Assembly: GCA_025056155.1 (NCBI GenBank)
Contig: JANWWL010000006.1
Coordinates: 1 to 64,000, forward strand
Length of the DNA: 64,000 nt
Direction of reading: 5' to 3'
DNA from: Sphingomonadaceae bacterium
Lineage (GTDB): Bacteria; Pseudomonadota; Alphaproteobacteria; Sphingomonadales; Sphingomonadaceae
Part shown: piece after piece, positions 52,080-61,299 of the stretch
Numbering within the stretch: position 1 is the first letter of the stretch
Layout of the letters: each line of letters begins with the position of its first letter
The notes under the pieces: generated by a model
What the model was told of the DNA's origin: nothing
What the model saw: the letters and a program-made list of their open reading frames with translations, nothing else
The model's database searches: none
Translations under genes and position numbers: made by a program

Positions 52080-53765
52080 ATGGCGACTTCGGCGATGCCC
52101 ACGCGCGAGGAGTTCGCGGCCCTGCTCGACCGCTCGTTGGGGACGAGCCGCTCCTTCGAGGGGCGCGTGATGAAGGGGCGGGTCACCGCGATCGAGAACG
52201 ACCTCGTGGTCATCGACGTGGGGCTGAAGTCGGAGGGCCGGGTGCCCTTGAAGGAATTCACCCCGCCAGGCGGCGAGCCGCAGGTGAAGGTGGGCGACGA
52301 GGTCGAGGTGTTCGTCGACCGGGTCGAGAACGCGCTGGGTGAAGCGATGCTCTCGCGCGAACGGGCCCGTCGCGAAGCCGCGTGGGACCGCCTGGAGCAA
52401 CAGTACGCCAACAAGGAGCGGGTGGAAGGCACCATCTTCGGACGCGTGAAGGGCGGCTTTACCGTCGATCTGGGGGGCGTCGTCGCCTTCCTGCCCGGCA
52501 GCCAGGTCGACGTGCGGCCCGTGCGCGACGTCACCCCGCTCATGGGCCTGCCCCAGCCCTTCCAGATCCTGAAGATGGATCGCAAGCGCGGCAACGTGGT
52601 CGTCTCGCGCCGGGCGGTGATGGAGGAAAGTCGGCAGGAAGCGCGCAACGGGCTCATCCAGTCGTTGGCCGAAGGCCAGGTGCTGGACGGCGTGGTGAAG
52701 AACATCACCGAATACGGTGCCTTCGTGGACCTGGGCGGGATCGACGGCCTGCTGCACGTGACCGACATGAGCTACAAGCGCGTGCAGCACCCGAGCGAAG
52801 TCATCTCGGTCGGCGACACGGTGAAGGTGCAGATCATCCGCATCAACCGCGAGACCCAGCGCATCTCGCTGGGGATGAAGCAGCTGGAGAGCGATCCCTG
52901 GGATGGGGTGGCCGACCGCTTCCCCGTCGGCACCCGCGCCCGTGGCCGCGTGACGAACATCACCGAATATGGGGCCTTCGTCGAGCTCGAGCCCGGGATC
53001 GAAGGCCTGGTCCATGTCTCGGAGATGAGCTGGACCAAGAAGAACGTCCATCCTTCGAAGATCGTGTCCACGAGCCAGGAGGTGGACGTGGTGATTCTCG
53101 AGGTCGACGCCGACAAGCGGCGCATTTCGCTCGGCATGAAGCAGGCGATGCGCAACCCCTGGGAACAGTTCGCCGAGGAGCACCCCGTCGGCACCCTCGT
53201 CGAGGGCGAGGTGAAGAACGTCACCGAGTTCGGCCTGTTCGTGGGCCTGCCCGGCGACATCGACGGGATGGTCCACATGTCGGACATCGCCTGGGGGGTG
53301 ACCGGCGAGGCCGCCCTGTCGCTCTACCGCAAGGGCGACCGCGTGACGGCGCGGGTGCTCGAGGTCGACGTCGAGCGCGAACGCATCTCGCTGGGCATCA
53401 AGCAGGCCCAGGAAGGCGGCCAGAAGGACCTGCGGCGCAACGACGTCGTGACCGTGACGGTGAAGGCCATCACCGATGGCGGGCTGGAAGTGCAGGCGGG
53501 CGAAAACGGCCCCGTGGGCTTCATCAGGCGGGCCGAGCTGTCGCGCGACCGTGACGAGCAACGGCCCGACCGCTACCAGGTGGGCCAGAAGTTCGATGCG
53601 ATGGTGACGGGCTTTGAGCGGGGCCGTCGCCCGCTCTTCTCCGTCAAGGCGCTCCAGATCGCCGAGGAGAAGGAGCGGGTGGCGCAGTTCGGCTCGTCGG
53701 ATGCTGGGGCGTCGCTCGGCGACATCCTGGGGGCGGCCCTGAACCGAGCGCGCGAAAACGGTTGA
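52080..53765 (+). CDS. rpsA: 30S ribosomal protein S1
   Basis: Repeated S1 domains (GVVKNITEYGAFVDLGGIDGLLHVTDMSYKRV, GRVTNITEYGAFVELEPGIEGLVHVSEMSW). Confidence 0.97.
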   Translation: MATSAMPTREEFAALLDRSLGTSRSFEGRVMKGRVTAIENDLVVIDVGLKSEGRVPLKEFTPPGGEPQVKVGDEVEVFVDRVENALGEAMLSRERARREAAWDRLEQQYANKERVEGTIFGRVKGGFTVDLGGVVAFLPGSQVDVRPVRDVTPLMGLPQPFQILKMDRKRGNVVVSRRAVMEESRQEARNGLIQSLAEGQVLDGVVKNITEYGAFVDLGGIDGLLHVTDMSYKRVQHPSEVISVGDTVKVQIIRINRETQRISLGMKQLESDPWDGVADRFPVGTRARGRVTNITEYGAFVELEPGIEGLVHVSEMSWTKKNVHPSKIVSTSQEVDVVILEVDADKRRISLGMKQAMRNPWEQFAEEHPVGTLVEGEVKNVTEFGLFVGLPGDIDGMVHMSDIAWGVTGEAALSLYRKGDRVTARVLEVDVERERISLGIKQAQEGGQKDLRRNDVVTVTVKAITDGGLEVQAGENGPVGFIRRAELSRDRDEQRPDRYQVGQKFDAMVTGFERGRRPLFSVKALQIAEEKERVAQFGSSDAGASLGDILGAALNRARENG

Positions 53766-53778
53766 ACGGCCTTCGGGG

Positions 53779-53808
53779 TTGACCGGGAAACCCGCGTCGG
53801 CGCAATAT
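53779..53808 (+). promoter_or_regulatory. Candidate promoter TTGACC-N18-CAATAT
   Basis: -35/-10 like hexamers ~25 bp before the ihfB ATG. Confidence 0.4.
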
Positions 53809-53833
53809 CCGTGCGCACCCGGGGGAGAAGGGC

Positions 53834-54130
53834 ATGATCCGCTCGGAGCTCGTGGAACGGCTGGCCGAGGCCAATCCGCACCTGACGCACAAGGAAGCCG
53901 AGCGGGTGGTCAGCGTCATCCTGGAGGCCATCACGCAAACGTTGGCTGAGGGCGGGCGCGTGGAGCTCCGGGGTTTCGGCGCGTTCACCACCCGGGCCCG
54001 CGCGGCGCGGACGGGCCGCAATCCCAAGACCGGCGAAGCGGTGGCGGTGGCGGCGAAGCGGGTGCCCCACTTCAAGGCCGGCAAGGAGCTGCGCGAGCGC
54101 CTGAACGGCGGCCCAAGGCCGAGCGGTTGA
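53834..54130 (+). CDS. ihfB: Integration host factor subunit beta
   Basis: [58 protein letters not shown]. Confidence 0.95.
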   Translation: MIRSELVERLAEANPHLTHKEAERVVSVILEAITQTLAEGGRVELRGFGAFTTRARAARTGRNPKTGEAVAVAAKRVPHFKAGKELRERLNGGPRPSG

Positions 54131-54162
54131 CGCGGCGGCCGCCGTTCCGGAAGCGCGCGCTC

Positions 54163-54248
54163 GCGGACGTGGCGGAATTGGCAGACGCAGCGGACTTAAA
54201 ATCCGCGTGCTAGCGATAGCAGTGCGGGTTCGAGCCCCGCCGTCCGCA
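54163..54248 (+). tRNA. tRNA-Leu (TAA)
   Basis: GCGGACG...CGTCCGC acceptor; loop CTTAAAA; long variable arm; no encoded CCA. Confidence 0.94.
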
Positions 54249-54265
54249 CGCATGGGGAGGACGTG

Positions 54266-54949
54266 ATGGACCGGGCGCTGGTGGTCGGGGCGTCGCGCGG
54301 CATCGGGCTGGCACTGGCCGCCGAACTGTTGGCCCGCGGCTGGCACGTGTTGGCCACCGAGCGCGAACGCTCGCCCGGGCTCGACCGGCTGGCGGCCGAC
54401 GCTGGCGACCGGCTGGAGCGCGCGCACGTCACCCTGGGCGACCGCGCGAGCGAACGGGCATTCGTGGCCGGGCTCGGCGACCGGCGGTTCGACGTCGTGG
54501 TCCTCAACGCCGGCATCTTCGGACCCAGGCACCAGTCGCTCGACGTTGCCCGCGCAGAGCTCGCCGAGCTCATCGACGTCAACGCGCTGGCCCCGGTGCG
54601 CCTGGCCCACCGGCTCCTGCCCCGCCTCGCCACGCCCGACGGGGTGCTGGCCTTCATGACCTCGCGGCTGGGCAGCGTGACCGAGAACCGGTCGGGCGGC
54701 ATGGACCTCTACCGGCTCTCCAAGGCCGGGCTCAACATGCTGACGCGAAGCCTCGCCGCCGGCAACGAGGTCCGCGGGATCACCATCCTGTCGCTGCATC
54801 CGGGGTGGGTGCGCACGACCATGGGGGGTGAGGCCGCCCCTTTGGAGCCCGCGGCCAGCGCGCGGGGCCTCGCCCGCGTCCTGGCCGAGGCCCGCGGCCG
54901 CGGCGGCCATCATTTCCTCGATTTCGAAGGCCAACCCATCCCCTGGTAG
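54266..54949 (+). CDS. SDR family oxidoreductase
   Basis: RALVVGASRGIGLALAAELL; LNAGIFGP; YRLSKAGLNML. Confidence 0.9.
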   Translation: MDRALVVGASRGIGLALAAELLARGWHVLATERERSPGLDRLAADAGDRLERAHVTLGDRASERAFVAGLGDRRFDVVVLNAGIFGPRHQSLDVARAELAELIDVNALAPVRLAHRLLPRLATPDGVLAFMTSRLGSVTENRSGGMDLYRLSKAGLNMLTRSLAAGNEVRGITILSLHPGWVRTTMGGEAAPLEPAASARGLARVLAEARGRGGHHFLDFEGQPIPW

Positions 54950-54997
54950 CCCCGGGCCCTTGCGCTGGGGGCCGGGCCCGCTAGGCGCGGCACACCC

Positions 54998-55642
54998 ATG
55001 GACCTGTCGTTCCTGACCGATCCTTCGGCCCTCCGGGCCCTGGCCCTCGTGGTGCTGATCGACATCGCCCTGGCGGGCGACAACGCCATCGTGGTGGGGG
55101 CGCTGGCCGCCGGCCTGCCCGCGCGCCAACGCCGGCACGTGATCGTGCTGGGCGTGGTGGCCGCCCTGGTGCTGCGGATCGGCTTCGCCCTGGTGGTGAA
55201 CCAGCTTCTGCGCATCATCGGCGTGCGCTTGGCGGGAGGGCTGCTCCTCCTGTGGGTCACGTGGAAGATGTATCGCGAAATGCGGCCCGACACCCGCGTG
55301 GTGCTGGAATCGGGCGTGGTGGTGCACGACGCGCCGCCCGCGCCCAAGAGTTTCTGGGGGGCGGCATGGGCCGTGGCGGTGGCCGACGTGTCGATGAGCC
55401 TGGATAACGTGCTGGCGGTGGCCAGCGCGGCGGGTGAGCACCCGGAAGTGATGGCGATTGGGATCGTGCTGGCCGTCGTGTTGATGGGAGTGGCGGCCAA
55501 CGTCATCGCGCGGCTCATCGAGCGGCACCGCTGGGTAGGCTGGCTGGGGGTGCTGGTGATCCTGTACGTGGCCCTCAAGATGATCTGGGAAGGAAGCGTC
55601 GAAGTCGCCCCCGTCGTCGAGGCCTTCGCGGGCGAGGTCTAG
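54998..55642 (+). CDS. TerC family integral membrane protein
   Basis: IDIALAGDNAIVVGALAAGLP; VADVSMSLDNVLAVA. Confidence 0.93.
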   Translation: MDLSFLTDPSALRALALVVLIDIALAGDNAIVVGALAAGLPARQRRHVIVLGVVAALVLRIGFALVVNQLLRIIGVRLAGGLLLLWVTWKMYREMRPDTRVVLESGVVVHDAPPAPKSFWGAAWAVAVADVSMSLDNVLAVASAAGEHPEVMAIGIVLAVVLMGVAANVIARLIERHRWVGWLGVLVILYVALKMIWEGSVEVAPVVEAFAGEV

Positions 55643-56607
55643 GGTTCGAGGACGGTCGAGCCCGACGTCTGGCGCGCCTCGAGCTCGGCGTGGACGGCCG
55701 CCGCCGCGTCCAGCGGCCGGCGCGCCCCGACCTGGACCTGAAGCTTGGGCCACATCGACAGTACGCGTGCCGTCCCCGCCGCGAACTCCTGCGGCTCGGC
55801 GTAATAGTCGAAGAGCGTGGGACGGGTGGTGAACAACGAGCCCTTGCGCGCCAAGATCCCAAGGTCGACCGGGCCCACGGGGCCCGAGGCGTTGCCGAAG
55901 CTCACGAGCAGCCCCCGACGGCGCAGGGCGTCGAGCGCTGGATGGAAGGTGGTCCGGCCCACGCCGTCGATCACGGCATGGGCCCCGCACCCGTCCGTCA
56001 GGCGCCGCACGTCGGCCGCCCAATCGTCGTAGGCCAAGGCATGGGCGGCCCCGGCGGCCAGCGCCCGCGCGCGCTTCTCGGCCGTGCTGGCCACCGCGAT
56101 CGCCACCGCCCCCACCTCAGCAAGCCATCGGCACAGCAAGAGCCCCATCCCACCGGCCGCCGCCGTCACCACGACCCATTGGCCCGGCTGCGCCCGAACG
56201 CATCGTTCCACCAGGAATTCCGCCGTGCAGGCCTTGAGCCAGCCGGCCGCCGCCTCGGCGAAGTCGATCGGTTCGGGCAGCGGTACCACCCAGCGCTCGG
56301 GCAGGACGCGGGCCTCGGCGTAGCTGCCCGGGGTGTCGCAGAAATAGACCACGCGGTCGCCGGGGGACAGGCGCGTCACCCCGGGGCCCACGGCCTCGAC
56401 GACCCCGGCCGCCTCCACCCCCGGCACGCAGGGCGTGGCCACCGGATAGAGCCCGCGCCGATGGTAGGTGTCGATGAAGTTCACGCCGATCGCCCGATGG
56501 CGGACGCGGACCTCCCCCGGGCCGGGATCGGGCAAGTCGACGTGCACGACTTCCAGCACTTCCGGGCCGCCCGTCGCTTGGAAGCGGATGGCCTTCACCT
56601 GGGTCAT
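55639..56607 (-). CDS. Quinone oxidoreductase (zinc-independent MDR family)
   Basis: VRHRAIGVNFIDTYHRRGLYP; GVEAAGVVEAVG; AAAGGMGLLLCRWL; AAGG AGG SD correctly spaced to ATG 56607. Confidence 0.92.
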   Translation of the reverse strand: MTQVKAIRFQATGGPEVLEVVHVDLPDPGPGEVRVRHRAIGVNFIDTYHRRGLYPVATPCVPGVEAAGVVEAVGPGVTRLSPGDRVVYFCDTPGSYAEARVLPERWVVPLPEPIDFAEAAAGWLKACTAEFLVERCVRAQPGQWVVVTAAAGGMGLLLCRWLAEVGAVAIAVASTAEKRARALAAGAAHALAYDDWAADVRRLTDGCGAHAVIDGVGRTTFHPALDALRRRGLLVSFGNASGPVGPVDLGILARKGSLFTTRPTLFDYYAEPQEFAAGTARVLSMWPKLQVQVGARRPLDAAAAVHAELEARQTSGSTVLEP

Positions 56608-56699
56608 GGGCATCCTCCTTGCCGTCGCCGCCGGGGGCGCGCCCCTCTGATGGCGGGGAGGGTTGTGCCGCCCGCCACGGCCTTTAGGGAAGGGGCGGC

Positions 56700-58334
56700 A
56701 TGCGCGCGGCAGACGATCCCTTCGACGTGGTGATCGCCGGGGCCGGCTCGGCCGGCTGCGTTCTGGCCGCCCGCCTGAGCGAGGATCCCGGCACGCGGGT
56801 GGCCCTGGTCGAAGCGGGTGGCCCTGACCGGTCGGCGATGATCGCCATGCCCGGCGGGCTCGCCCAGATCATCCCCCCCGAAAAGGCGAGCCCGCTCAAC
56901 TGGGGCTATTGGACCGAGCCGCAGCGCCACCTCGACGGCCGGCGGCTCTATTGGCCCCGCGGCCGCGTGCTGGGCGGCTCGTCGGCCATCAACGGGATGG
57001 TCTACATCCGCGGGCATCCCTCGGACTACGACCGCTGGGCCCAGGCCGGCTGCACCGGCTGGAGCTGGGACGACGTCCGCCCCTATTTCCTCAAGTCGGA
57101 GGACTCCGACCGGGGTCCCTCGGAATGGCATGGCGTGGGCGGGCCGCTCAAGGTCACGCGGCGGATGCTCCCGCACGAGCTCAATGCGGCGTTCCTGAAG
57201 GCCGCGACCGAGGCGGGCATCCCCGCAACCGATGATTTCAACGGCCCCCGGATGGAAGGGGCGAGCGCCTACGATTCCACCATCCACGGCGGAGAGCGCT
57301 GGTCGGCGGCGCGCGCCTACCTGACGCCCGAGGTGCGGCGGCGGCCCAATCTCAGCCTCATGACCGACACGCTCGTCGAGCGCGTGACCTTCGCCGGCCG
57401 GACGGCCACGGGCCTCATGCTGCGCACGCCCGCAGGCCCCCGGGCGCTGCGCGCACGGCGGGTGATCCTGTGCGCTGGGGCCGTGGGTTCGCCCCAGCTC
57501 CTCATGCTGTCGGGCGTGGGCCCTGCCGAGCATCTCCAGTCGCTTGGCCTTCCCGTGGTGGCGGACCGGCCGCAGGTGGGCGCCAACCTGCAGGACCATC
57601 TGGACGTCCTGGTCCAGTGGAAATGTGCCCGGCCCATCAGCCTCAACGGCCGGACGGGCCTGCTCGCGCGCCTGGGGGCGGGGATGCGCTGGTTCCTGTT
57701 CCGTTCGGGTCCCGCAAGCTACATGCCGACCACGGCCGGCGCGTTCGTGGCGACCCGACCGGGCCTCGCCGCCCCGGACATCCAGATGCATTTCATGCCC
57801 GTGCTCGGCGCTCCCCACGGGGCGGGCGGCTTGAGCCCTGAGCACGGTTTCCAAGTCCACGTCTGCCAACTGCGGCCCGACAGCCGGGGGACGGTACGCC
57901 TCAAATCCCCGGATCCGGCCGCCCCGCCGGCCATCGACCCCGACTATCTTTCGGCACCCCAGGATCTCGAGATCCTGAAGGCGGGCATCGCGATCGCCCG
58001 CCGCATCGGCCGGCAGCCGGCGCTTCGCCCCTATAACGCGGGCGAGGTCTGGCCGGGCGACGGCGTTGAGGGCGAGGCCCTGGAGGCCGCGATCCGCCGC
58101 TGGGCCGAGACCATCTACCATCCCGTAGGCACCTGCCGCATGGGGTCCGACCCGGAGGCGGTGTGCACGCCCACGCTCGAGGTGAACGGCGTGGAGGGCC
58201 TGATGGTGGTCGACGCCTCGGTCATGCCGTTCCTCGTGTCGGGCAACACCAACGCACCCACGATCATGATCGCGGAAAAGGCGGCCGACCTGCTGCGCGA
58301 ACGCCAGCGCGCTCCGCTCGCCCGCGCGGCCTAG
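56700..58334 (+). CDS. GMC oxidoreductase (AlkJ / choline dehydrogenase-like)
   Basis: FDVVIAGAGSAGCVLAARLSEDP; GRVLGGSSAINGMVYIRGHPSDYDRW; YHPVGTCRMG; NTNAPTIMIAEKAADL. Confidence 0.95.
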   Translation: MRAADDPFDVVIAGAGSAGCVLAARLSEDPGTRVALVEAGGPDRSAMIAMPGGLAQIIPPEKASPLNWGYWTEPQRHLDGRRLYWPRGRVLGGSSAINGMVYIRGHPSDYDRWAQAGCTGWSWDDVRPYFLKSEDSDRGPSEWHGVGGPLKVTRRMLPHELNAAFLKAATEAGIPATDDFNGPRMEGASAYDSTIHGGERWSAARAYLTPEVRRRPNLSLMTDTLVERVTFAGRTATGLMLRTPAGPRALRARRVILCAGAVGSPQLLMLSGVGPAEHLQSLGLPVVADRPQVGANLQDHLDVLVQWKCARPISLNGRTGLLARLGAGMRWFLFRSGPASYMPTTAGAFVATRPGLAAPDIQMHFMPVLGAPHGAGGLSPEHGFQVHVCQLRPDSRGTVRLKSPDPAAPPAIDPDYLSAPQDLEILKAGIAIARRIGRQPALRPYNAGEVWPGDGVEGEALEAAIRRWAETIYHPVGTCRMGSDPEAVCTPTLEVNGVEGLMVVDASVMPFLVSGNTNAPTIMIAEKAADLLRERQRAPLARAA

Positions 58335-58339
58335 GGCGC

Positions 58340-59473
58340 ATGCCGGTCATCACGCCCTTCACCGTTCCCGCCAAGCTCGAGGAAGTGGCGTGGATCCTGC
58401 GCCGGGTCGAGGAATGGCGGCCGTTCCCCGAGCCCCGAGACCATGGCTGGGAGCACGGGGCGAACATGGCCTTCATGGGCCGACTGCGCGAACGATGGCT
58501 GACCGGTTTCGATTGGCCGGGCGTCGTCAGGCATCTCAACCGTCTGCCGCAGGTGCGCGTGGCGCTCGACGGCGCCCCGACGCTCCATGCCATCCACCTG
58601 CGCTCGTCGCGGGCCGACGCCCGGCCGCTCTTGCTGCTGCACGGCTGGCCGGGCAGCGTGCTCGAGTTCGACGCCCTCTACCAACGCCTGGCCGAGCCTG
58701 AGGACCCCACGCATCCTGCCTTCCACGTGGTGGCCCCTTCGCTTCCCGGGTACGCCTGGTCAGACCCGCCGTCCGTGCCCCTGGGCCCTCGGGCGGTTGC
58801 GGGCCTCATGGATCGGTTGATGGCCGCCCTGGGATATCCTCGCTACCTCGTCCAGGGCGGCGACTGGGGCAGCGTGATCGGCGCGTGGCTCGCTCTCGAC
58901 GCCCCGGGGGTCCTGGGGCTTCACCTGAACAGCTTCGGGCTGCGGCCGGCCGACATGACCGCCACGACCGAGGCGGAGGCGCAGTGGCTTGCGTGGGCGC
59001 GATCGGTCCGCGCGACCGAGACGGCCTATCTCGTCCTCCAGGCCACCAAGCCGCAGAGCCTGGCCTTCGCGATGATGGATTCGCCCATGGGGGTGGCGGC
59101 CTGGATCGCCGAGAAATACCACGGCTGGTGCGACCGCGGCGGGCAGGACGCCCCACCCGTCCCGCTCGACACGCTGATCGCGACCGTCATGATCTATCTC
59201 GTCACGCGGTCGTTCGCGACGTCGACCTGGCTCTACCGAGGCATGGCGCTCGAGGGGGGCTTTACCATGCCCGCCGACCGGCGGGTGGAGGTGCCGACCG
59301 CGGTGGCCGCCTTTCCTTACGACCTGCTGGCCTTCCCACCACGACCGATGGTCGAGCGCGGCTACCGGGTCGTCCGTTGGACCGACATGCCGCGCGGGGG
59401 CCATTTCGCCGCCCTCGAAGCCCCCGACCTGCTGCTCGACGACCTCCGCGCGTTCGCGGCCGACCTTGGCTGA
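58340..59473 (+). CDS. Epoxide hydrolase (EPHX1-type alpha/beta hydrolase)
   Basis: EHN-type N-terminus; LLLLHGWPGSVLEFD; nucleophile region YLVQGGDWGSVIG; C-terminal GGHFAALEAPD. Confidence 0.93.
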   Translation: MPVITPFTVPAKLEEVAWILRRVEEWRPFPEPRDHGWEHGANMAFMGRLRERWLTGFDWPGVVRHLNRLPQVRVALDGAPTLHAIHLRSSRADARPLLLLHGWPGSVLEFDALYQRLAEPEDPTHPAFHVVAPSLPGYAWSDPPSVPLGPRAVAGLMDRLMAALGYPRYLVQGGDWGSVIGAWLALDAPGVLGLHLNSFGLRPADMTATTEAEAQWLAWARSVRATETAYLVLQATKPQSLAFAMMDSPMGVAAWIAEKYHGWCDRGGQDAPPVPLDTLIATVMIYLVTRSFATSTWLYRGMALEGGFTMPADRRVEVPTAVAAFPYDLLAFPPRPMVERGYRVVRWTDMPRGGHFAALEAPDLLLDDLRAFAADLG

Positions 59474-60320
59474 CGCTGGGGCCCGCCCCGAAGGAGGGGC
59501 CCTTCTGGCCCTCATCTTGGGTTCGTCGCTTCTGGCCTTCGGCCCCATGCTCGTTCGGCTGGCCGACGTCGCTCCGATCGCCTCGGCCTTCTGGCGCATG
59601 GCCCTGGCCGCCCCTGTCGTCCTCGTCGTGGCAGAGGCGAAAGCCCCGGGCGCGCTGCGACGGGCGCCGAAAGGCCCCGCGGCCCTGGCGGGGGCCTGCT
59701 TCGCGCTCGACCTTGCGGCCTGGCACCTGGGCATCGTGCGCACCACGACGGCCAACGCCACCCTGTTCGCGAACACCACGGCGTTCCTGCTGGCCGCCTG
59801 GGGCCTCGTGGTCGTGGGCGAACGGTTCGACCGCCATCGCCACGGGCCCCTGCTGCTGGCCGGCGCCGGGGCCGCATTGCTGCTCTGGCGTTCGGCCGAA
59901 CTGTCGAACCGGCATCTCGCGGGCGACCTGCTGAGCCTGCTGGCCGCGGCCTTCTACACGGGCTACATGCTCGCCATCGTGCGTCTGCGGGCGACCACGC
60001 CCACCCTGCCCGCCCTGGCGCTCGCCACCCTGTTCGCCGCCCTGTTCCTGGGGCCGCTGGCGTGGGCCGAAGGTGGCCCCGTCTGGCCCCGCGCGTGGGG
60101 GCCGGTGGTGGCCCTTGCGGCCTCGAGTCAGCTTTTGGGTCAGGGCCTCGTCGTGTTCGCCTCGGGTCGGCTTGCGCCCTCGCTGCTCGCCCTGGGGTTG
60201 CTCGTTCAGCCCCTCGTCTCGGCCGCGGCCGGCTTCCTCGTGTTCGATGAACGACCCGGATGGCCCGAACTCGTGGGCGCAGGCCTCATCTTGGCGGCCT
60301 TCCTGTGGGTGCGGCTTTGA
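59466..60320 (+). CDS. DMT family (EamA) transporter
   Basis: Two EamA halves, ~10 TM; TTG start; 8-bp overlap with preceding gene. Confidence 0.88.
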   Translation: MADAGARPEGGALLALILGSSLLAFGPMLVRLADVAPIASAFWRMALAAPVVLVVAEAKAPGALRRAPKGPAALAGACFALDLAAWHLGIVRTTTANATLFANTTAFLLAAWGLVVVGERFDRHRHGPLLLAGAGAALLLWRSAELSNRHLAGDLLSLLAAAFYTGYMLAIVRLRATTPTLPALALATLFAALFLGPLAWAEGGPVWPRAWGPVVALAASSQLLGQGLVVFASGRLAPSLLALGLLVQPLVSAAAGFLVFDERPGWPELVGAGLILAAFLWVRL

Positions 60321-60351
60321 GCCCAAGGGCCGGCCGAGCGTTCGCCGATTG

Positions 60352-61206
60352 CTACCAAAGCTCCGCGTCGACGGCCGAGATGTTGATGTAGAGGAAATCC
60401 CGGGGCACCCCCTGGCTCGTGATGGCCGTCACCCCATGATAGCTGGTGTTGCAGCAGGGGAAGAAGACCCCGCGGTTCTCCTTGGGCTTCAGCGTCGCCA
60501 CCACCTCGACCTCGTCGGGCCGGGGATGCCGTGGCGACCGTTCGACGGGCTGGGGCGCCTTCGCGCGGAAGATGAGAAGCTCACCCCCTTCAAGGCCCGT
60601 CGCCTCGGCGTCCGAGAAATAGACGATGAGCGAGCACAGCCGGTTGCCACGGTCGCAGTGCGGCGGCTTGGCGTAGCCCGAAACCGAGCGGGTGATGTCG
60701 AGCCGGGTGAAGAGCTCGACCGGCCCGCGGTGCCTCCGGGGGCCGGCCCATCGTCGGGCCGCCTCGAACACGCGCTCGCCGAGGCTCTTGTGTTCCTTCA
60801 GCACCTCCCGCGGCTCGATGACGTCGCGCCGGTAATGGGCCGGATCGATCGTGGCCTTGAGCCCGATCGTCTCGCGGTCGGGCCCGAAGACCTCGAGGTA
60901 GGTGGCGACGAAGGCGGGTGAGTTGATGAACCCGTCGAACTCCGCCCAGGCGGAAGACCGCGCGATCAGGGCTTCGTAGGCGGGATCGCCCCGGTAGATG
61001 TCGAAGCCCGTCGCCTTGCCCGCGCGGCTGCCCACCCCGCCCGTCTCGGCGGCGGTGCGCTCGAAGTCGTGGGCGTCGGGCCAGTCGGACTTCAGGCGGC
61101 GAAACAGGTCGTCGGGCAACAGCGCGTCGGTCACGACGTGCGGGAACGGCTCGGCCACCACGTCCTCGCGCGAGATCCGCAGCAGCCGTTCGCTCACCTG
61201 AAGCAT
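60352..61206 (-). CDS. 2OG-Fe(II) oxygenase (prolyl 4-hydroxylase-like)
   Basis: HxD in KPPHCDRGNRLCSLIVYF; distal His in NTSYHGVTAI. Confidence 0.8.
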   Translation of the reverse strand: MLQVSERLLRISREDVVAEPFPHVVTDALLPDDLFRRLKSDWPDAHDFERTAAETGGVGSRAGKATGFDIYRGDPAYEALIARSSAWAEFDGFINSPAFVATYLEVFGPDRETIGLKATIDPAHYRRDVIEPREVLKEHKSLGERVFEAARRWAGPRRHRGPVELFTRLDITRSVSGYAKPPHCDRGNRLCSLIVYFSDAEATGLEGGELLIFRAKAPQPVERSPRHPRPDEVEVVATLKPKENRGVFFPCCNTSYHGVTAITSQGVPRDFLYINISAVDAELW

Positions 61207-61299
61207 CGCCCTCGTTCCTTCTCGCCCGCCCTCCGCTCTTCCTAGCATGAAGCCCCGCTTCGCGCCATTGCGCGCGCGCCGGCCGCCCGGCAGAGGGCG

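Noticed and set aside
54950-54997. yybP-ykoY manganese riboswitch upstream of terC
   Set aside because: The gap is only ~48 nt, too short, and I saw no matching conserved motifs.
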